From: Paramacrobiotus richtersi
Lineage: Eukaryota > Tardigrada > Eutardigrada > Parachela > Macrobiotidae
Assembly (NCBI GenBank): GCA_034698045.1
Contig: JAQGAU010001102.1
Span: forward strand, 1 to 21,415
Direction of reading: 5' to 3'
DNA: 21,415 bases
The translations under genes and the position numbers were made by a program. Within the stretch, counting starts at the first letter, position 1, and the number at the start of each line of letters is the position of its first letter. Below, one piece after another: positions 9,197 to 19,683 of this stretch. The notes below the pieces were generated by a model. It was given only the letters and a program-made list of their open reading frames with translations, made no database searches and was not told the origin of the DNA.

Positions 9197-12100
9197 TTAA
9201 AAAGCAACACAAAGGTGGAGCAGTTTGAAGGAAAAGGCGGCTTCGGCAGCGGCCAAAAGGACAGACAGCACCAGGACGTATGATGGACCTGCAACCACAG
9301 GAACTGCGGATTACAAACCACATCGGCATAAAATGATAATCGTACATGAAAAAAAAACGCAGCACGTACTAAAGCATATATTATCATCTATCAGCTACTT
9401 ACTTTCACCGAATACAGAAGCACTCCCTCCTGTGCCGTTGGCGGCGCGTTCCTCCGGTGGGGCCGGTTCGGGCTGCAACAGCGAATAGTCATCGATGAAG
9501 TTACGCACTATGTGGGCTCTTGTAACGACTCCCAGAGAGATGTGCGTGTTAATTCGTTTGTTTATTTTACTTTTTCATTTCTTTTTCCTTCTTAGTGTGC
9601 GAGTTGCTTAGACTGAGTTTACCTACAGCCTGCGAAATCTACTGCTGAAAACCAAGTCAAATTAAACAACTACGGATTGTTTCGGTAAACTGTCACCTTT
9701 TCAAAAAAAACACGGCAATGTGCCCGACACTGATCAGCGCAAAACGCTCAGAAACCGAATGGCCAGTAAAAAGCTACCATATAAAAAAAACACGTTCGAC
9801 GAAATATCTGAGATGCTAATAATCACATAAACTACTCGGTGCATTAACTTATATTCGCAGAAAAACATGGGACTACGGTTATTTAATCCTCCTAAGCGCA
9901 CTGATCCCCGACCAATCTATTGTTTCGGTTCAAATTCAAATGGGGGAGAGTCGTAAGCTGTTGAAATCATTAACAGGGCGGTCGATGAGGTGGTAGGCCA
10001 AGCTCTTGAGCCAACGCCAACTCATATCATAGACCGCCATGCCAACAGGTGATGGCTTACTGCCACGTAAACTAAGAACGCAAACTACGGCCGACTGTTT
10101 ACAATCGGAATTTCACCCATGACAAACGATTCTACTGTGATCACTCTAAATCAGTGTATCGGGGACGACACAAGAGGGTGTACGTAGGACGTAGGTTAAC
10201 ACTCAACAGCAAAGCGCAGCGGTACGCACGGTAGCCTAGTAAACGGTGCGAGGAAAAGGGACACATTAGAGAATATTTCACAGTCCCTGTAGCACAGGCC
10301 TTTTTACGAAATTGAAGAAGCTGTCACTCTGCCGAATAGACTACACTCTGCAAGCACTGTCATTTCAATCAGTAGCACCCTGGCTCGCTAGAACTTGACG
10401 GTATCCGCTGTGCGGAGGATAGTAATTTTCTTCTAATCAAGATGACCTAACTGACGTTCATGCTAGAAATCTACCAGGGCTTAAACAGCACACAGTGCGG
10501 ATCGAATTCCGCAAGCTGCGTCCAGATTCCCGTATAACTTTGCATAAATTGCACAATGGTAAACGAATCCCCTCTTCCCCAACAGTATCAGTTCGATGCG
10601 CTCAAGTTCACATCTTTTTGCAGGTTGGCTTCATTCGAAGTGGTCGAGAAACCACATTAAACAGTTCCGTAAAAAATGCACTTACCGCCTTGACTCCAAT
10701 GTCGAGCGATTTCAGTGCCGGGACAATCTAAAGAGTACACGATGCGATCAGACTTACTACAGCACGATAAGCTGACCGGAATTTCTCACCACAGGGGCAT
10801 ATCCAGGTTGTACCACCTGCAGACGAAATAACCATCAACAGCGTAGTCTCGTCAAACCAGCTATTTCAAAGTAAATACAATAACCCTTACCGATAAGGCA
10901 TCGTTGGTGTTGGGGGTGGCTGATAACTTAGGATAGCATTCATTGACCAGTGCATCCTGGTTGATGGTGTTGCATTTGTCCGTCCAGCAAAATTTGGCAA
11001 TATGCACAACTGCAGCACGTTTCCCGTTTATCTTGGTGTACGCGTCCGTCAGATTCATGCACTCTTCGGGAAAACCCTCCATCAACACGGGTTTGCGAAC
11101 CAGATACCGATTTATGAGCTGGCCGCCTTGGTATTCTTGCCGAATGTATGTGACACAAGCGGGATCCAGACGATTAACCAATCCGAGAGACGCCGCCAGC
11201 ACATCTTTCGTTTCACCGGCTTCGGCGTAATCCGATGAGAAGGCCAGTTGATGGCCGTGTGCTCCTAGCAGACCGGCACCGTTTCCGCACTCTGCTGGGG
11301 ATTGTGCCGTGTTGCAATGGAAGCAGTTTCGAGTTATGACAGGTGTGTTTTTCCACATGGGAAAATCTGCAGATTGTGTTCAGTTACAGCATAATTAGTG
11401 CAGAATCCAGGTGCTAATCACGGTGCTGTACTCTACGTTTTTCGGCTCCGTACGTAGCATGAGAGTATCATTATGACATTAAGCCTTTTGCACAATGCTA
11501 GCTAGCTACGGCACCACAAACGTGCTCTAGACCTCTCACCAGCTTGAGCAAACAATCCAACGCGTGGTGTCAGGAACGCCGTTGCCATCAGCAAAGGAAT
11601 ATAGTGGAGAAAGGACCCAGAACGGCTGGCTAGAATGGTCGGTATCCCAAGAGTCGCGGCGTATAACCAACTGGTGCCTACGATTACGGGATCTAGACTG
11701 CAGCAAGAATGGCAAGAATGGCCTTCTCTTACCACGAGTAACCGCAGCGCTGCTACCGTTCCCAGCACCAAGAAGGTCTCCCTGTCATAAATATAGATAA
11801 AGTGTATTCAAACGGCATCACCTGCGGTACAGCATAATGAGCATATGCATGCGAACGGCTGTCATGACTTACACTACGAAGCGAACCCGTGTTGCACTTC
11901 AACTCAAATTCCGCCTTGGTCATCTGGTTGCAGAAATCGCTGCTGTTGCAGAAGACGGCTTGCCGTAATACAGAAAAACGGTTCGAGGTTTCCCATCCTT
12001 TCCATGATTTGTACACTGCAATCAATAGAGGAGTTAGTAATGGGAGTGAAGCAACTATTCGCGAACAACAACTTAAGCAGCTATCTTAATAGCACGTATT

Positions 12101-13382
12101 CGCGACACCGTATGCGACAAAAAAGTACCGTACACGGCGAATTGCGCCGGTGCAGCTGTGGAAGAAGCTTTTGCGCTTGAAATATAGAAATATATGACGA
12201 TTCTTGACCGTTGTTATTTCATCTCTTCGACAGGCAACATTGTGCGGAACTTGGTACGAAGCAGCTATGCTGTTGTTAAAAGAGATTAGAAAATGCGAAC
12301 TCATTACATCCAGCGTCTCCAGAGCCCGGTGATCTTTCGTGGTAAGGGTAAGGGACACTCAGAAAATTCCCTTGTTTGACTTTGGGCTGAATTTTGTTGC
12401 GATGTTTGAGGCTTAATTCTTCGAACTACTTGACATGTTTTGAAGGGAATGAGTTGGCCTTCAAAACGAGTGCTCCTAGGAGTGCATGCGCGTAGCCGTT
12501 CTCAAGATATCGGGCGCGAAAAAGTGGGTCAAAAAATAAGCGCCATCCGTTACGCGTCCGCGGGAGAAATCTGTGACATGCCACTTACACGGCCAGGTCA
12601 GCATGTTGGGGAATTTCTTGAACTGCATGCAGTCGGTGGGCTCTCCGCCGGGACGCGCACAGTCCCGCACCATGCGATAATTGATCTCCTTCCCATAGTC
12701 CTTGATTTGCTCTATAAAAGTCACGCAGTAGGGCCTCAGAGGAATGCCGATTATGTTGTTCCTGAATGGCCGATTAACCACCTGTAACACAGCAAATCAG
12801 TAAGCTTGGTGCAGGGACGTGGACGAACAACACGAAACCACACCCATCCGGCTCATTTGTCAGCAGATATGTCCTCCTTGTCCTGCACTAGTTAGCGTCT
12901 GGCGGGTATTTCACGGCAGTTACCGCTGTCTAAAAGAAGTGTGTAATCACGTACCCATTCGCATTGTCCAGTGCGCGCTTTGATTGTATCCACAGTCTTC
13001 ATGTGATCCAAACGGCTGTCGCAGTCTGGAGTTTGCTGTGTATCGCAAAAGTAACAGTTGATGGGCTTGAAATTACCACGTTGTACCTGTGGCGTTGGTG
13101 GATACTGAGTCACACCTGTAATATCACCGCACATTTAGTTGCACTTTTTTTCTTTATTGATTTGTTGTTGTTATGCTGGATTATGCTAACTTGCTACAAA
13201 AACATAAACGTATGTGGCCTCGGGGAAAGCTTCAAGGGGGAAAAAAAGAGGTCATTCTTTCTTTTATGGATTATAAATCATGAAGGTAGTGCTCACAACT
13301 TACCAACGTGGAATATAATGCATCCAACTGTTAGCAGAACGGTAAGCCTCTTGAGCGAAGATGAAGCCTGCATGTCAGCCAT
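9197..13382 (-). CDS. Two-domain Ly6/uPAR (LU) protein with stalk and GPI-type tail
   Basis: Nine exons join in phase to 429 residues: 13382-13304, 13115-12955, 12781-12589, 12015-11873, 11781-11733, 11366-10891, 10816-10790, 9472-9403 and 9288-9197. A signal peptide (LKRLTVLLTVGCIIFHVG, ending near 27) precedes LU1 (about 47-185) with ten cysteines from CYFC to FCNSSDFCNQ and KC. A linker (GDLLGAGNGSSAAVTR) leads to LU2 (about 223-352), CFHC to FCWTDKCN and EC, which has only eight. A Pro-rich stalk (VVQPGYAPVPEPAPPEE, then NGTGGSAS) and a hydrophobic end (SYVLVLSVLLAAAEAAFSF) suggest a GPI-anchored surface protein. Joining LU1 to LU2 rests on phase agreement and on the absence of any signal-peptide exon between them. 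The alternative is two genes or a short LU1-only form. Confidence 0.65.
9473..10789 (-). other. Large intron of the two-LU gene
   Basis: The 1,317-nt intron runs from donor GTG|GTGAGA to acceptor CTGTTGCAG. It contains one hairpin (9977-10038) and otherwise no exon pair or convincing ORF on either strand. Confidence 0.55.
9977..10038. ncRNA. Imperfect 62-nt hairpin inside an intron
   Basis: GGCGGTC (9977-9983) pairs perfectly with GACCGCC (10032-10038). Inside it, TGAGGTGG (9986-9993) pairs with CCAACTCA (10017-10024) with one mismatch, and GGC-CAA pairs with TTG-A-GCC around a small loop. The arms resemble a short precursor-miRNA-like or other structured RNA, but chance or a mobile-element relic is possible. 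It is not a tRNA: there is no T-arm and the length is wrong. Confidence 0.25.
10790..10816 (-). other. 27-nt microexon of the two-LU gene
   Basis: A strong acceptor (TTATTTCGTCTGCAG) and a donor (GTG|GTGAGA) bound 27 nt that encode VVQPGYAPV in phase 0-0. Skipping it keeps the frame. Included, it reads smoothly into PEPAPPEE as a Pro-rich stalk. The single-LU gene has a 105-nt exon in the same place and phase. Confidence 0.5.
11502..11677 (-). other. Alternative terminal exon after LU1
   Basis: From the phase-1 end of the exon at 11733, an acceptor at CGTAG|GC (11677) gives a 55-nt intron and an open frame to TAG at 11502. It encodes about 57 residues with hydrophobic stretches (SWLYAATLGIPTILA, FLHYIPLLMATAFL). 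That would end the protein after LU1 with its own membrane or GPI-type tail. It competes with splicing to 11366. Confidence 0.3.
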
Positions 13383-13973
13383 CAGGAAAACGGGATGCTT
13401 TTCAGCTTTCGCGTCACGATAGATACGGGTGTATCGGGACAGAATATCTGGCCAGTAATCAACTTTCGCAATTAAGAAGATGTGCTGCTAACGTTTCCGC
13501 TCGTAGGCCGGAGCACACGACACTATGGAAGTCATTAGCAAGAGCATTAGAAAATTCTTTGTGCTACTGATCCAAACGCGCCACTGTGAAGGAGCTGGAA
13601 CAACTAATAATAATGCTGTCTGTTAGACTACTTTTAACGTGGGTCGTCAGTTTTCGTACACTTATATAATGTTTTATGATTATTGGTCTTGTAAGTACTT
13701 GTTCTTGTTGCTAGACAGCAGAATCCTTACATAAACGACCGTCGCTTCAACAGAATAAACTGGCCTAGCTGCCCCTTGAATAACACTAGCGGAATAATAA
13801 CCACATGCTGGTTGCAACTCAACAGCATACTTTCGAGCAAACAAGTTACAAGATAATAAGTTATAACTTATAAGTAGTTAATAGTCTGGTTGAAAAACCA
13901 GCAGATTTCGACAAACCTTTTGCTGCAGCCCTGGTATGATTCTGTAAGCAGCAACAAAGGAAGCAAGTCATAC
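13383..13973. promoter_or_regulatory. Divergent upstream region of the two-LU and Cys-rich genes
   Basis: This 591-nt gap lies between two start codons that face away from each other. For the plus-strand gene, TATAA at 13869-13873 lies in a palindromic ACTTATAAGT about 100 nt before the ATG. A three-codon upstream ORF (ATG ATT CTG TAA, 13936-13947) would lie in its leader. No other gene is seen. Confidence 0.45.
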
Positions 13974-14584
13974 ATGTGGAACATGATGGATACAATTTGG
14001 CACTCCAGTGTGGGCGTCGTGTACCTGATGCTCCTTATGTACCAGTTTCGCCCAACTGAGGCATGCGATCCCCATCGCACCTCGAAGCAGCTGTCCGGTT
14101 ACGATTGCCCGGTGGAGCGTCCCAACGCAGACAACTGCCAGTTCTGGCGCGATCTACCCACATACAAAAAACAGTGGGGTCGCACCTTTGCCTGTTGTCC
14201 GGGCCAGCACACGCACAGGATGCAGCGGGTGTGGTGCGAGTATCAGTATGTAGCAGAATCAGAAACCGGCGAGTGCGATTACGTTCATCTTGACGAAACG
14301 GATGTGTTTCCCAAGGTACGCATTGCGGAGATGCCTTTGGGGTACAGCGAAACATCTTAACTGCCTTGACACCTGTCGTGATTTTTCTCTTGGGACCTAC
14401 ATGTTTGGCTCGGCCGATTTCTTCCGTTCGTAATGCAGTGTTTTGGAGATTTCGTTTCGTTTTCGATGTTGCACACTGTAACTAACCGCTTTACTTCTTT
14501 ATTTATGCTTCTCTGCAGCCGATAAAAACTGGAAACCTAACGATCTGTGAAACTGTGACGTGTGATTTCAATAAAGCTATTTAG
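13974..14584 (+). CDS. Small secreted cysteine-rich protein (unrecognised family)
   Basis: The first in-frame ATG is 13974; an upstream extension in this frame has no ATG. Exon 1 (13974-14315) ends AAG|GTACGC and joins an excellent acceptor (TTATGCTTCTCTGCAG) to exon 2 (14519-14584), giving 135 residues. A signal peptide containing HSSVGVVYLMLLMYQFRPTEA precedes a mature part with nine cysteines, including GYDC, ADNC, FACC, VWC, GEC, LTIC and VTC. Without splicing the frame stops at 14360 (128 residues, seven cysteines). I prefer splicing because the acceptor is strong and exon 2 adds two cysteines in phase. The family is not recognised; by its look it is an extracellular disulphide-rich protein. 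Confidence 0.5.
14570..14575 (+). terminator. Polyadenylation signal overlapping the last codons of the Cys-rich gene
   Basis: AATAAA here is also the in-frame AAT AAA codons of the proposed exon 2, six bases before its stop codon. If used, the spliced mRNA would have almost no 3' UTR, while the unspliced form would have about 230 nt. Confidence 0.45.
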
Positions 14585-14785
14585 CAGTACGTTTTAAGCA
14601 GAGAAATCGCCGCCTCAAATAATGCGCCGACAGATTCGCACGCTAAAGAACAAACTGATACTGATCTGATCACGGTCTGTTGTCGTACATGCAATCAAAA
14701 TGTTATCATCTTCCTGCCACTTCCTCTCCACAGAAGCTTGCTCCGCCGGTTCCCGCGCTCATCTCGAAGTATCCTCAATAAGTAA

Positions 14786-15019
14786 CTAGTAGTCACACAT
14801 GGTGCCGTGCACAGCCGCATCCCAACACCAATGGCAAGAACAGCCGCTGGGGGTGGGTCCGGGTGGCACTCGGGCGCCTCGCATGGAGCCGTCAGCACCA
14901 AAGAAGACCACGGACGTTTTATTTTCGAATCCGTCGTGCGTGTGACGAAATACCGTTTTAGTTATTATAACTGCTCCTCCGTAGACCAGAAATATCAAAC
15001 TTAACATCCCGTACATCAT
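14786..15019 (-). CDS. Small membrane or secreted protein, unrecognised
   Basis: A single-exon ORF of 77 residues starts with two in-frame ATGs at 15019. An N-terminal hydrophobic stretch (MMYGMLSLIFLVYGGAVII) could be a signal anchor. The C-terminal half is Gly/Pro-rich with four cysteines (GCSCHWCW, TMCDY) and GC-rich third positions, which argues for coding. It converges on the Cys-rich gene's 3' end, with 201 nt between stops. No polyadenylation signal was found downstream on the minus strand, so it may be spurious or unfinished. Confidence 0.4.
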   Translation of the reverse strand: MMYGMLSLIFLVYGGAVIITKTVFRHTHDGFENKTSVVFFGADGSMRGARVPPGPTPSGCSCHWCWDAAVHGTMCDY

Positions 15020-15591
15020 ACTCGATTAAGCAGGTGAATGGTCAAAGACTCGGTTTTACTTCTTTCTATCTTTTACAAAGCGAACGTTAATTAAGCGGAT
15101 ATGTGGTTCGTGAGGCAGTAGTGGCGGAGTTTTTTTTTGTGTGGCAGAAATGCTGGAGCGTACAGTGTGATTGCCAGAGTGGCAGATATTACCCTGCTTT
15201 TTAGATATCTGGATTTATGTAGATTTTAGATCTATAATACGCGCGGCCGCCCCGTAACATCAAAATCCGAATAACCAGTAGACAAAACAAAAACAGACAG
15301 CACGCATGGATTCAACGTCTGGGAAAACTGCGTCACATGACATTTGACGAAAAAAAATATTACCGGCATACCGCCAATTCAACTTAATGTCAAAATTTCT
15401 AAGTGACCTTGAAACCAACAACAAGGTATTTTACTAAAAACAGCTGTTCTTGCTGAGAACAATACTATACCGGAAGAATTTACCATCGGATATAGTTAAT
15501 AACTCACCTACCGTACATACCTAATCTAGCCGGATTATAACAAGTTCAACGTGTTTAAAAAAGTGAACGAAAGAAAAGAATATGTGTTGTA

Positions 15592-15609
15592 CTTCAGAGT
15601 CTTCAGAGT
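15592..15609. repeat. CTTCAGAGT tandem pair
   Basis: Two perfect 9-nt copies lie side by side in non-coding sequence. Confidence 0.6.
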
Positions 15610-16535
15610 TTTAATTACAAACGAAACAAACCTAGTGCTTACTGTTACAAAAAAGATTACCTTACGCTTCGTTATCTTTATTATTATTACGATACAAATT
15701 TAATTTAAATTTAGTCGTAACTAATACTTTAGTTACGAAAATTCGATAAGGCATACCGATGTGTTGATCGCTCTAAACAAATACTGCGAAGATAAATAAT
15801 ACTAAACAGTGTTTTCAAACCGCACGGACCAAGCGGTATGGTAAATCCTATGATTCCATCTTCGGTTTAACATTAACACAAAAAAACCATTTCCGTCCAT
15901 ATAAAGTACGCACAATATTTTCTGCTACGTCAAGAGAAGCGGCGATTTGTAGCAAGTGGCGTGTCAATTACTGTATATTGGCACCGCAATCTCGCAACAA
16001 GGAGATCGCTGCGCATCGACTATCTCAATTCCGTGCCGGAAATGCGGGTGCAACACCCAAACTGTCTAATCTGTTCGCTTCACAGCGTAGAACTACAACG
16101 CACTTTCCGACGCTTGTCGGTTAATTCGTGTTTCTTTCCTTTGTTTGGCGGTGTTGTGAAATTGCGTTAGATTCTACAGTCTTGTTCGTTACTGATTTGA
16201 AATGGTATGACAGCAACTAGAAACATGGCATTTTGGATTTTGATGTCCAATTTTCTGTGAGCTCCAGATTTATGAATTGAACCGCCTTCGAGCGTTCACC
16301 TTCGATAGGAGATAACACAATCGATCTGATGTAATATGCTAATATTAGACAAGTTAACACACTTTAATTTTTTCTTAGCAGTCCACTTATTTCTCGACAC
16401 TAGACGTGTTAAAAAACACTAGCCGTTATTAAAAGTTCCCGATATTACAACGGTGAGGATGCTGTCCTCCCGTTACTAGTTGATTGGCTACACGCCGTCC
16501 CACGAGACCTTGCATTCGACTGTTACCTCACACCT

Positions 16536-16557
16536 AATCATTAACGAATCATTAACG
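16536..16557. repeat. AATCATTAACG tandem pair
   Basis: Two perfect 11-nt copies lie side by side in non-coding sequence. Confidence 0.65.
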
Positions 16558-16622
16558 AAGAAGGATCGATCGAAAGGTCAGCCACTCGATGGCTTAAATA
16601 AAAAAACTAATGCTTAATAATT

Positions 16623-16649
16623 ACGAACGAACGAAATCGAACGAACGAG
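16623..16649. repeat. CGAA-type microsatellite
   Basis: Runs of CGAA units interrupted by ATC occur just right of the AATCATTAACG pair. Confidence 0.6.
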
Positions 16650-17442
16650 AGATCCCAAGGATGAAGTTTTATCGAAACACCGACTGATTTCTTACATCGA
16701 GTATTCTCCCGCATTACGACTAAGTACAGCCTATCTTCTTAACTGTGAGTATACTACGTCACATCGGGAATTTTCGTTTATATTTTTGCACCCGGCACAC
16801 GTGAACTACCACAAAAAGTTTAAAAAAGCTTTAAAGCGGTCTCTAAAATCACGTATCAATCAGTTTTTACCAAAAATCTCTCATAACGTTGTCATTGTGC
16901 TAACTAGCTTAATGCCACAGCACGACTTTAAAATTCTGAAAAAACTCCGTCGATTCTCCAGTTCGAAAATTTTAAAACGGTGTAGCTTGCGACCGCTTTG
17001 TCCGATTGTCAGCCAACTTGCGGCATTAGGAAGGTCTCTTTCCAGTTTAACCATTGCAACCAATCGGGAAGCGATTAGTGTAAAATGTGATTTATGATTG
17101 GGCCAAAACCGCTGGCCTTCTGTGGCACAGCTAACAATAAGTTTGCAGTGCAGGGCATGAGAGAGAAGCGCAGCACTGACCGCAGGCCACGTGCGAGGGC
17201 GTGGCACAGGGTCAGCGAGACTGACCAAGACCGGGCCTGGGTCAGAGGACTCAGCTTAGCCTGCCTAGTCTGTGTCCATTAAACCAGACGGCTCTCACAA
17301 TGCTCGTTGTACTGCCGTTTTGTTTACCAGTATAGTTCAAAAACAACACAGCTAAAAAATTCCAAACAAATTTAAGAATATAGAGTTCAGCATGTTCTAC
17401 CGAATAGCGCATGGTGTTTGCAAAGTTGATTCAGCTGGTGAA

Positions 17443-17517
17443 CTGTACCCCTCTCATCTTACTCGCAATCTCGCACTCGCACTCTCATCTTACTGTACCC
17501 CCCTTCCCTACTCGCAA
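17443..17517. repeat. Compound direct repeat
   Basis: CTGTACCCC (17443, 17493), CTCTCATCTTACT (17451, 17482) and ACTCGCAA (17461, 17510) each occur twice in shuffled order, as expected from local replication slippage. Confidence 0.65.
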
Positions 17518-18174
17518 CTGACGCCCAAGATGGCGCTTGACGACGATCAGACAAGTTATCACAATTTAATATATATACTTTAGTAGATTAGTATATAACT
17601 TTAAATATATTAGTGTACTTCAGTGTACGAGACGCCTCCATCTAGACGGCTTTATTTAGCATGCGCGAATTATACAGGAGACAGTTACAAACGGTGGCAA
17701 GTTGTTATGCGCCTCCCCATTCTGGGCTCGCTCGTATTTCGCGTGTTTCGGTGCTCCCTGTGTTCAGTTGCCAATAGCTGGTACTTGCCAAAACCTTCCA
17801 CACCTTCGTATGAAAGAAGCGAAATACAAAGCGCGACTGAAGCGATTTTACGACATTTTTAAATAGTATACGCTTCTATGTGCGACGCCTCCATAGACTA
17901 CTATGCAGAATGGAAATTCGTGCAGAGTGTCAATCGCAGTTAAATGCGACTTGTTTGATACCAAAAAAGTTCTTATATTTTTCTCTAACTTATGAGATAT
18001 TGTCTGAGTAGTTCTGTCAAGAAAGAAGGGACCTAGGAACTCGAACATTAACATAGGAGTCTATAGGTTTTTAGCGCCAGTCATGACAAATGATAGCATG
18101 GCTTGTGACTGGGTGTTATGCGAAAGGGACAGCCGGCGAAAGTGGCCGTTAACCCATCGTCCGCGTTTTGCGAA

Positions 18175-18205
18175 CCAGTACGACAAATCATGCCAGTACG
18201 ACAAA
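18175..18205. repeat. CCAGTACGACAAA direct repeat
   Basis: Two perfect 13-nt copies (18175-18187 and 18193-18205) lie at the downstream edge of the minus-strand ORF 18188-18490. The second copy overlaps that ORF's last codons. Confidence 0.6.
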
Positions 18206-18490
18206 CTGAAAAGCGTACAAAATTTGATTATCCGTACAAACTGATACGGTACCATATGCGTCAACACGGCAGTGTTTTTTAACATAATCAAGTTCTGTCC
18301 ACTCAACATTGTTGGGTGCAGCCCGGAAAGTCCACAAAGAACGGTACGCTTCCACAGGCAGGCTCAGTTCGTTCCAAAGAGAGGCAATCCTATCCACAAG
18401 TAATGTATGGCCTGGCGGAAGATCAACTCCGCAAAGTAATGTCAGCGCGGCGCGGGTCTTATTACCCAGACATTGCAACAATGAACGCAC
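18188..18490 (-). pseudogene. Unassigned coding-like fragment
   Basis: A 100-codon open frame runs from a TAA boundary with no ATG in frame and no convincing acceptor upstream. Its wording looks protein-like (LPPGHTLLVDRIASLWNEL, AYRSLWTFRAAPNNVEW) with plausible codon use, unlike the surrounding AT-rich DNA. It could be an exon of an unrecognised gene, a decayed gene or a transposon fragment. I recognise no family. Confidence 0.25.
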
Positions 18491-19683
18491 AACAGCGAAT
18501 TACGTTTGAGCTATGAGCACAGTACATACAAATAGGCTAATATCATAATTATACGATTTATGTACGTATAAATTTATACTGGAAGTTTTACCAGTGCATA
18601 AGCACATATCAGCTGTGCGCGTGCGCAACCAAAATTTGTGAAAATTAGAAACAAAAGCTAACAATATCTAGAATACTGCTGCTGTGTTATAGTAGTACGT
18701 ATTGGTATCTGATGGAAATAAAAGGTCAATACATATTATGTATGCCCTATAATTTCTCAACGGATTCTGTGCACAGCCAGGCAGCCTATTATAAGGTAAT
18801 CTTGTTTATGCACTGTAAATTATTTGTGGAATGTGATCTCAGTGTGCGGATTGTTGGTTACAGAGCCACAGCGGCAAAATGTTCCAACGCATTTTTTATT
18901 AAGATAACTCGGCGTAATTCCAAAATTTCTTCGTTAACCAAAACCAAAACTTCACATCCATAATACATGCGTAAATCTGTTTTTTTATGGCGTATTATGG
19001 AAGCATTTTCGATATCGGTGTCAACACTTTATAATGGAAATGTAGAACTCCAGAAAACTGCTTACGGTAGACATTGATTACTCGCAGTTTTACACAGTAA
19101 CTCCCGCTCTGTGAATGCATTCTAATAAACTATAATATCATCCCACTGAGGGATATTTACATGCTGAAATTTCAAGGTTTAAACTTCAAGGAAAAATATT
19201 TGAAAAATGGTCTGTTAACATTGTTGTGTCATCACGTGCCAGAGCACTGCAACTGGACTGAGCACAAGAAGCCTCCGAAATACGATGCCCACATGCTTAT
19301 TCAGGCTGATTTGCAGATGCCGACCGAAACAATAATATTATATCGAAAAAGTTTGTTTTCGCAGGACGGATGAATGTGTGATATTCTCATTTATTACACT
19401 GCACTGTATGACCCGCTCTAGCCCGTATTTTATGATTATCTGAGTGAGACTGTATAAACATCGTTTGCGTACGTAGCAACAGCTGCAGTATATCGCTAGG
19501 ACTTTAGGAATATTTCGCCAGTATCCCGCGAACATTATGCTTTAGCGTATTTGATTTTTCTTTCTGTGATAACTTGTCCGTGCGTAGTTTGAGTTGAGAA
19601 ACCTTGATGTCCGATTTCGAAAGAGAGACCGGCATGTACGTACATGATATACATTGTAAGAAGTTAGCTCTCCAGATCGGAGG
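18491..19683. other. Gene-poor region with one unassigned ORF
   Basis: The only ATG-started frame of note is 19161-19373 (plus, 70 codons). Its centre (CNWTEHKKPPKYDAHMLIQ) looks coding-like, but it has no domain, signal peptide or matching splice partner. The rest shows nothing I can support. Confidence 0.35.

Larger units (their letters stand above)
15020..18187. other. Gene-poor AT-rich region
   Basis: I found no splice-consistent coding chain. The open frames near 15961-16170, 16786-17228 and 17623-17862 lack an ATG or a recognisable domain. Present are short direct repeats (listed separately) and a GC-richer strip at 17150-17280 without a clear frame. GACGCCTCCAT occurs at about 17630 and again at about 17884, and TATTTCGC/GCGAAATA forms an inverted pair near 17737 and 17822, so an old mobile-element fragment is possible. 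Confidence 0.4.

Noticed and set aside
9977-10038. A tRNA or a hammerhead ribozyme
   Set aside because: There is no T-arm or anticodon geometry. CGATGAG differs from the hammerhead CTGATGA core, and no GAAA partner is placed correctly.
12086-12358. A 90-codon minus ORF
   Set aside because: It lies wholly inside a 573-nt intron, has no domain, and does not fit the flanking phases.
12964-13422. A 152-codon plus-strand ORF
   Set aside because: It is antisense to the LU1 exon and the signal-peptide exon, both in phase on the minus strand.
13890-13973. N-terminal extension of the Cys-rich protein
   Set aside because: The frame opens with TTG, not ATG, and lies at or just after the likely transcription start below a TATA box. 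The signal peptide starts well from 13974.
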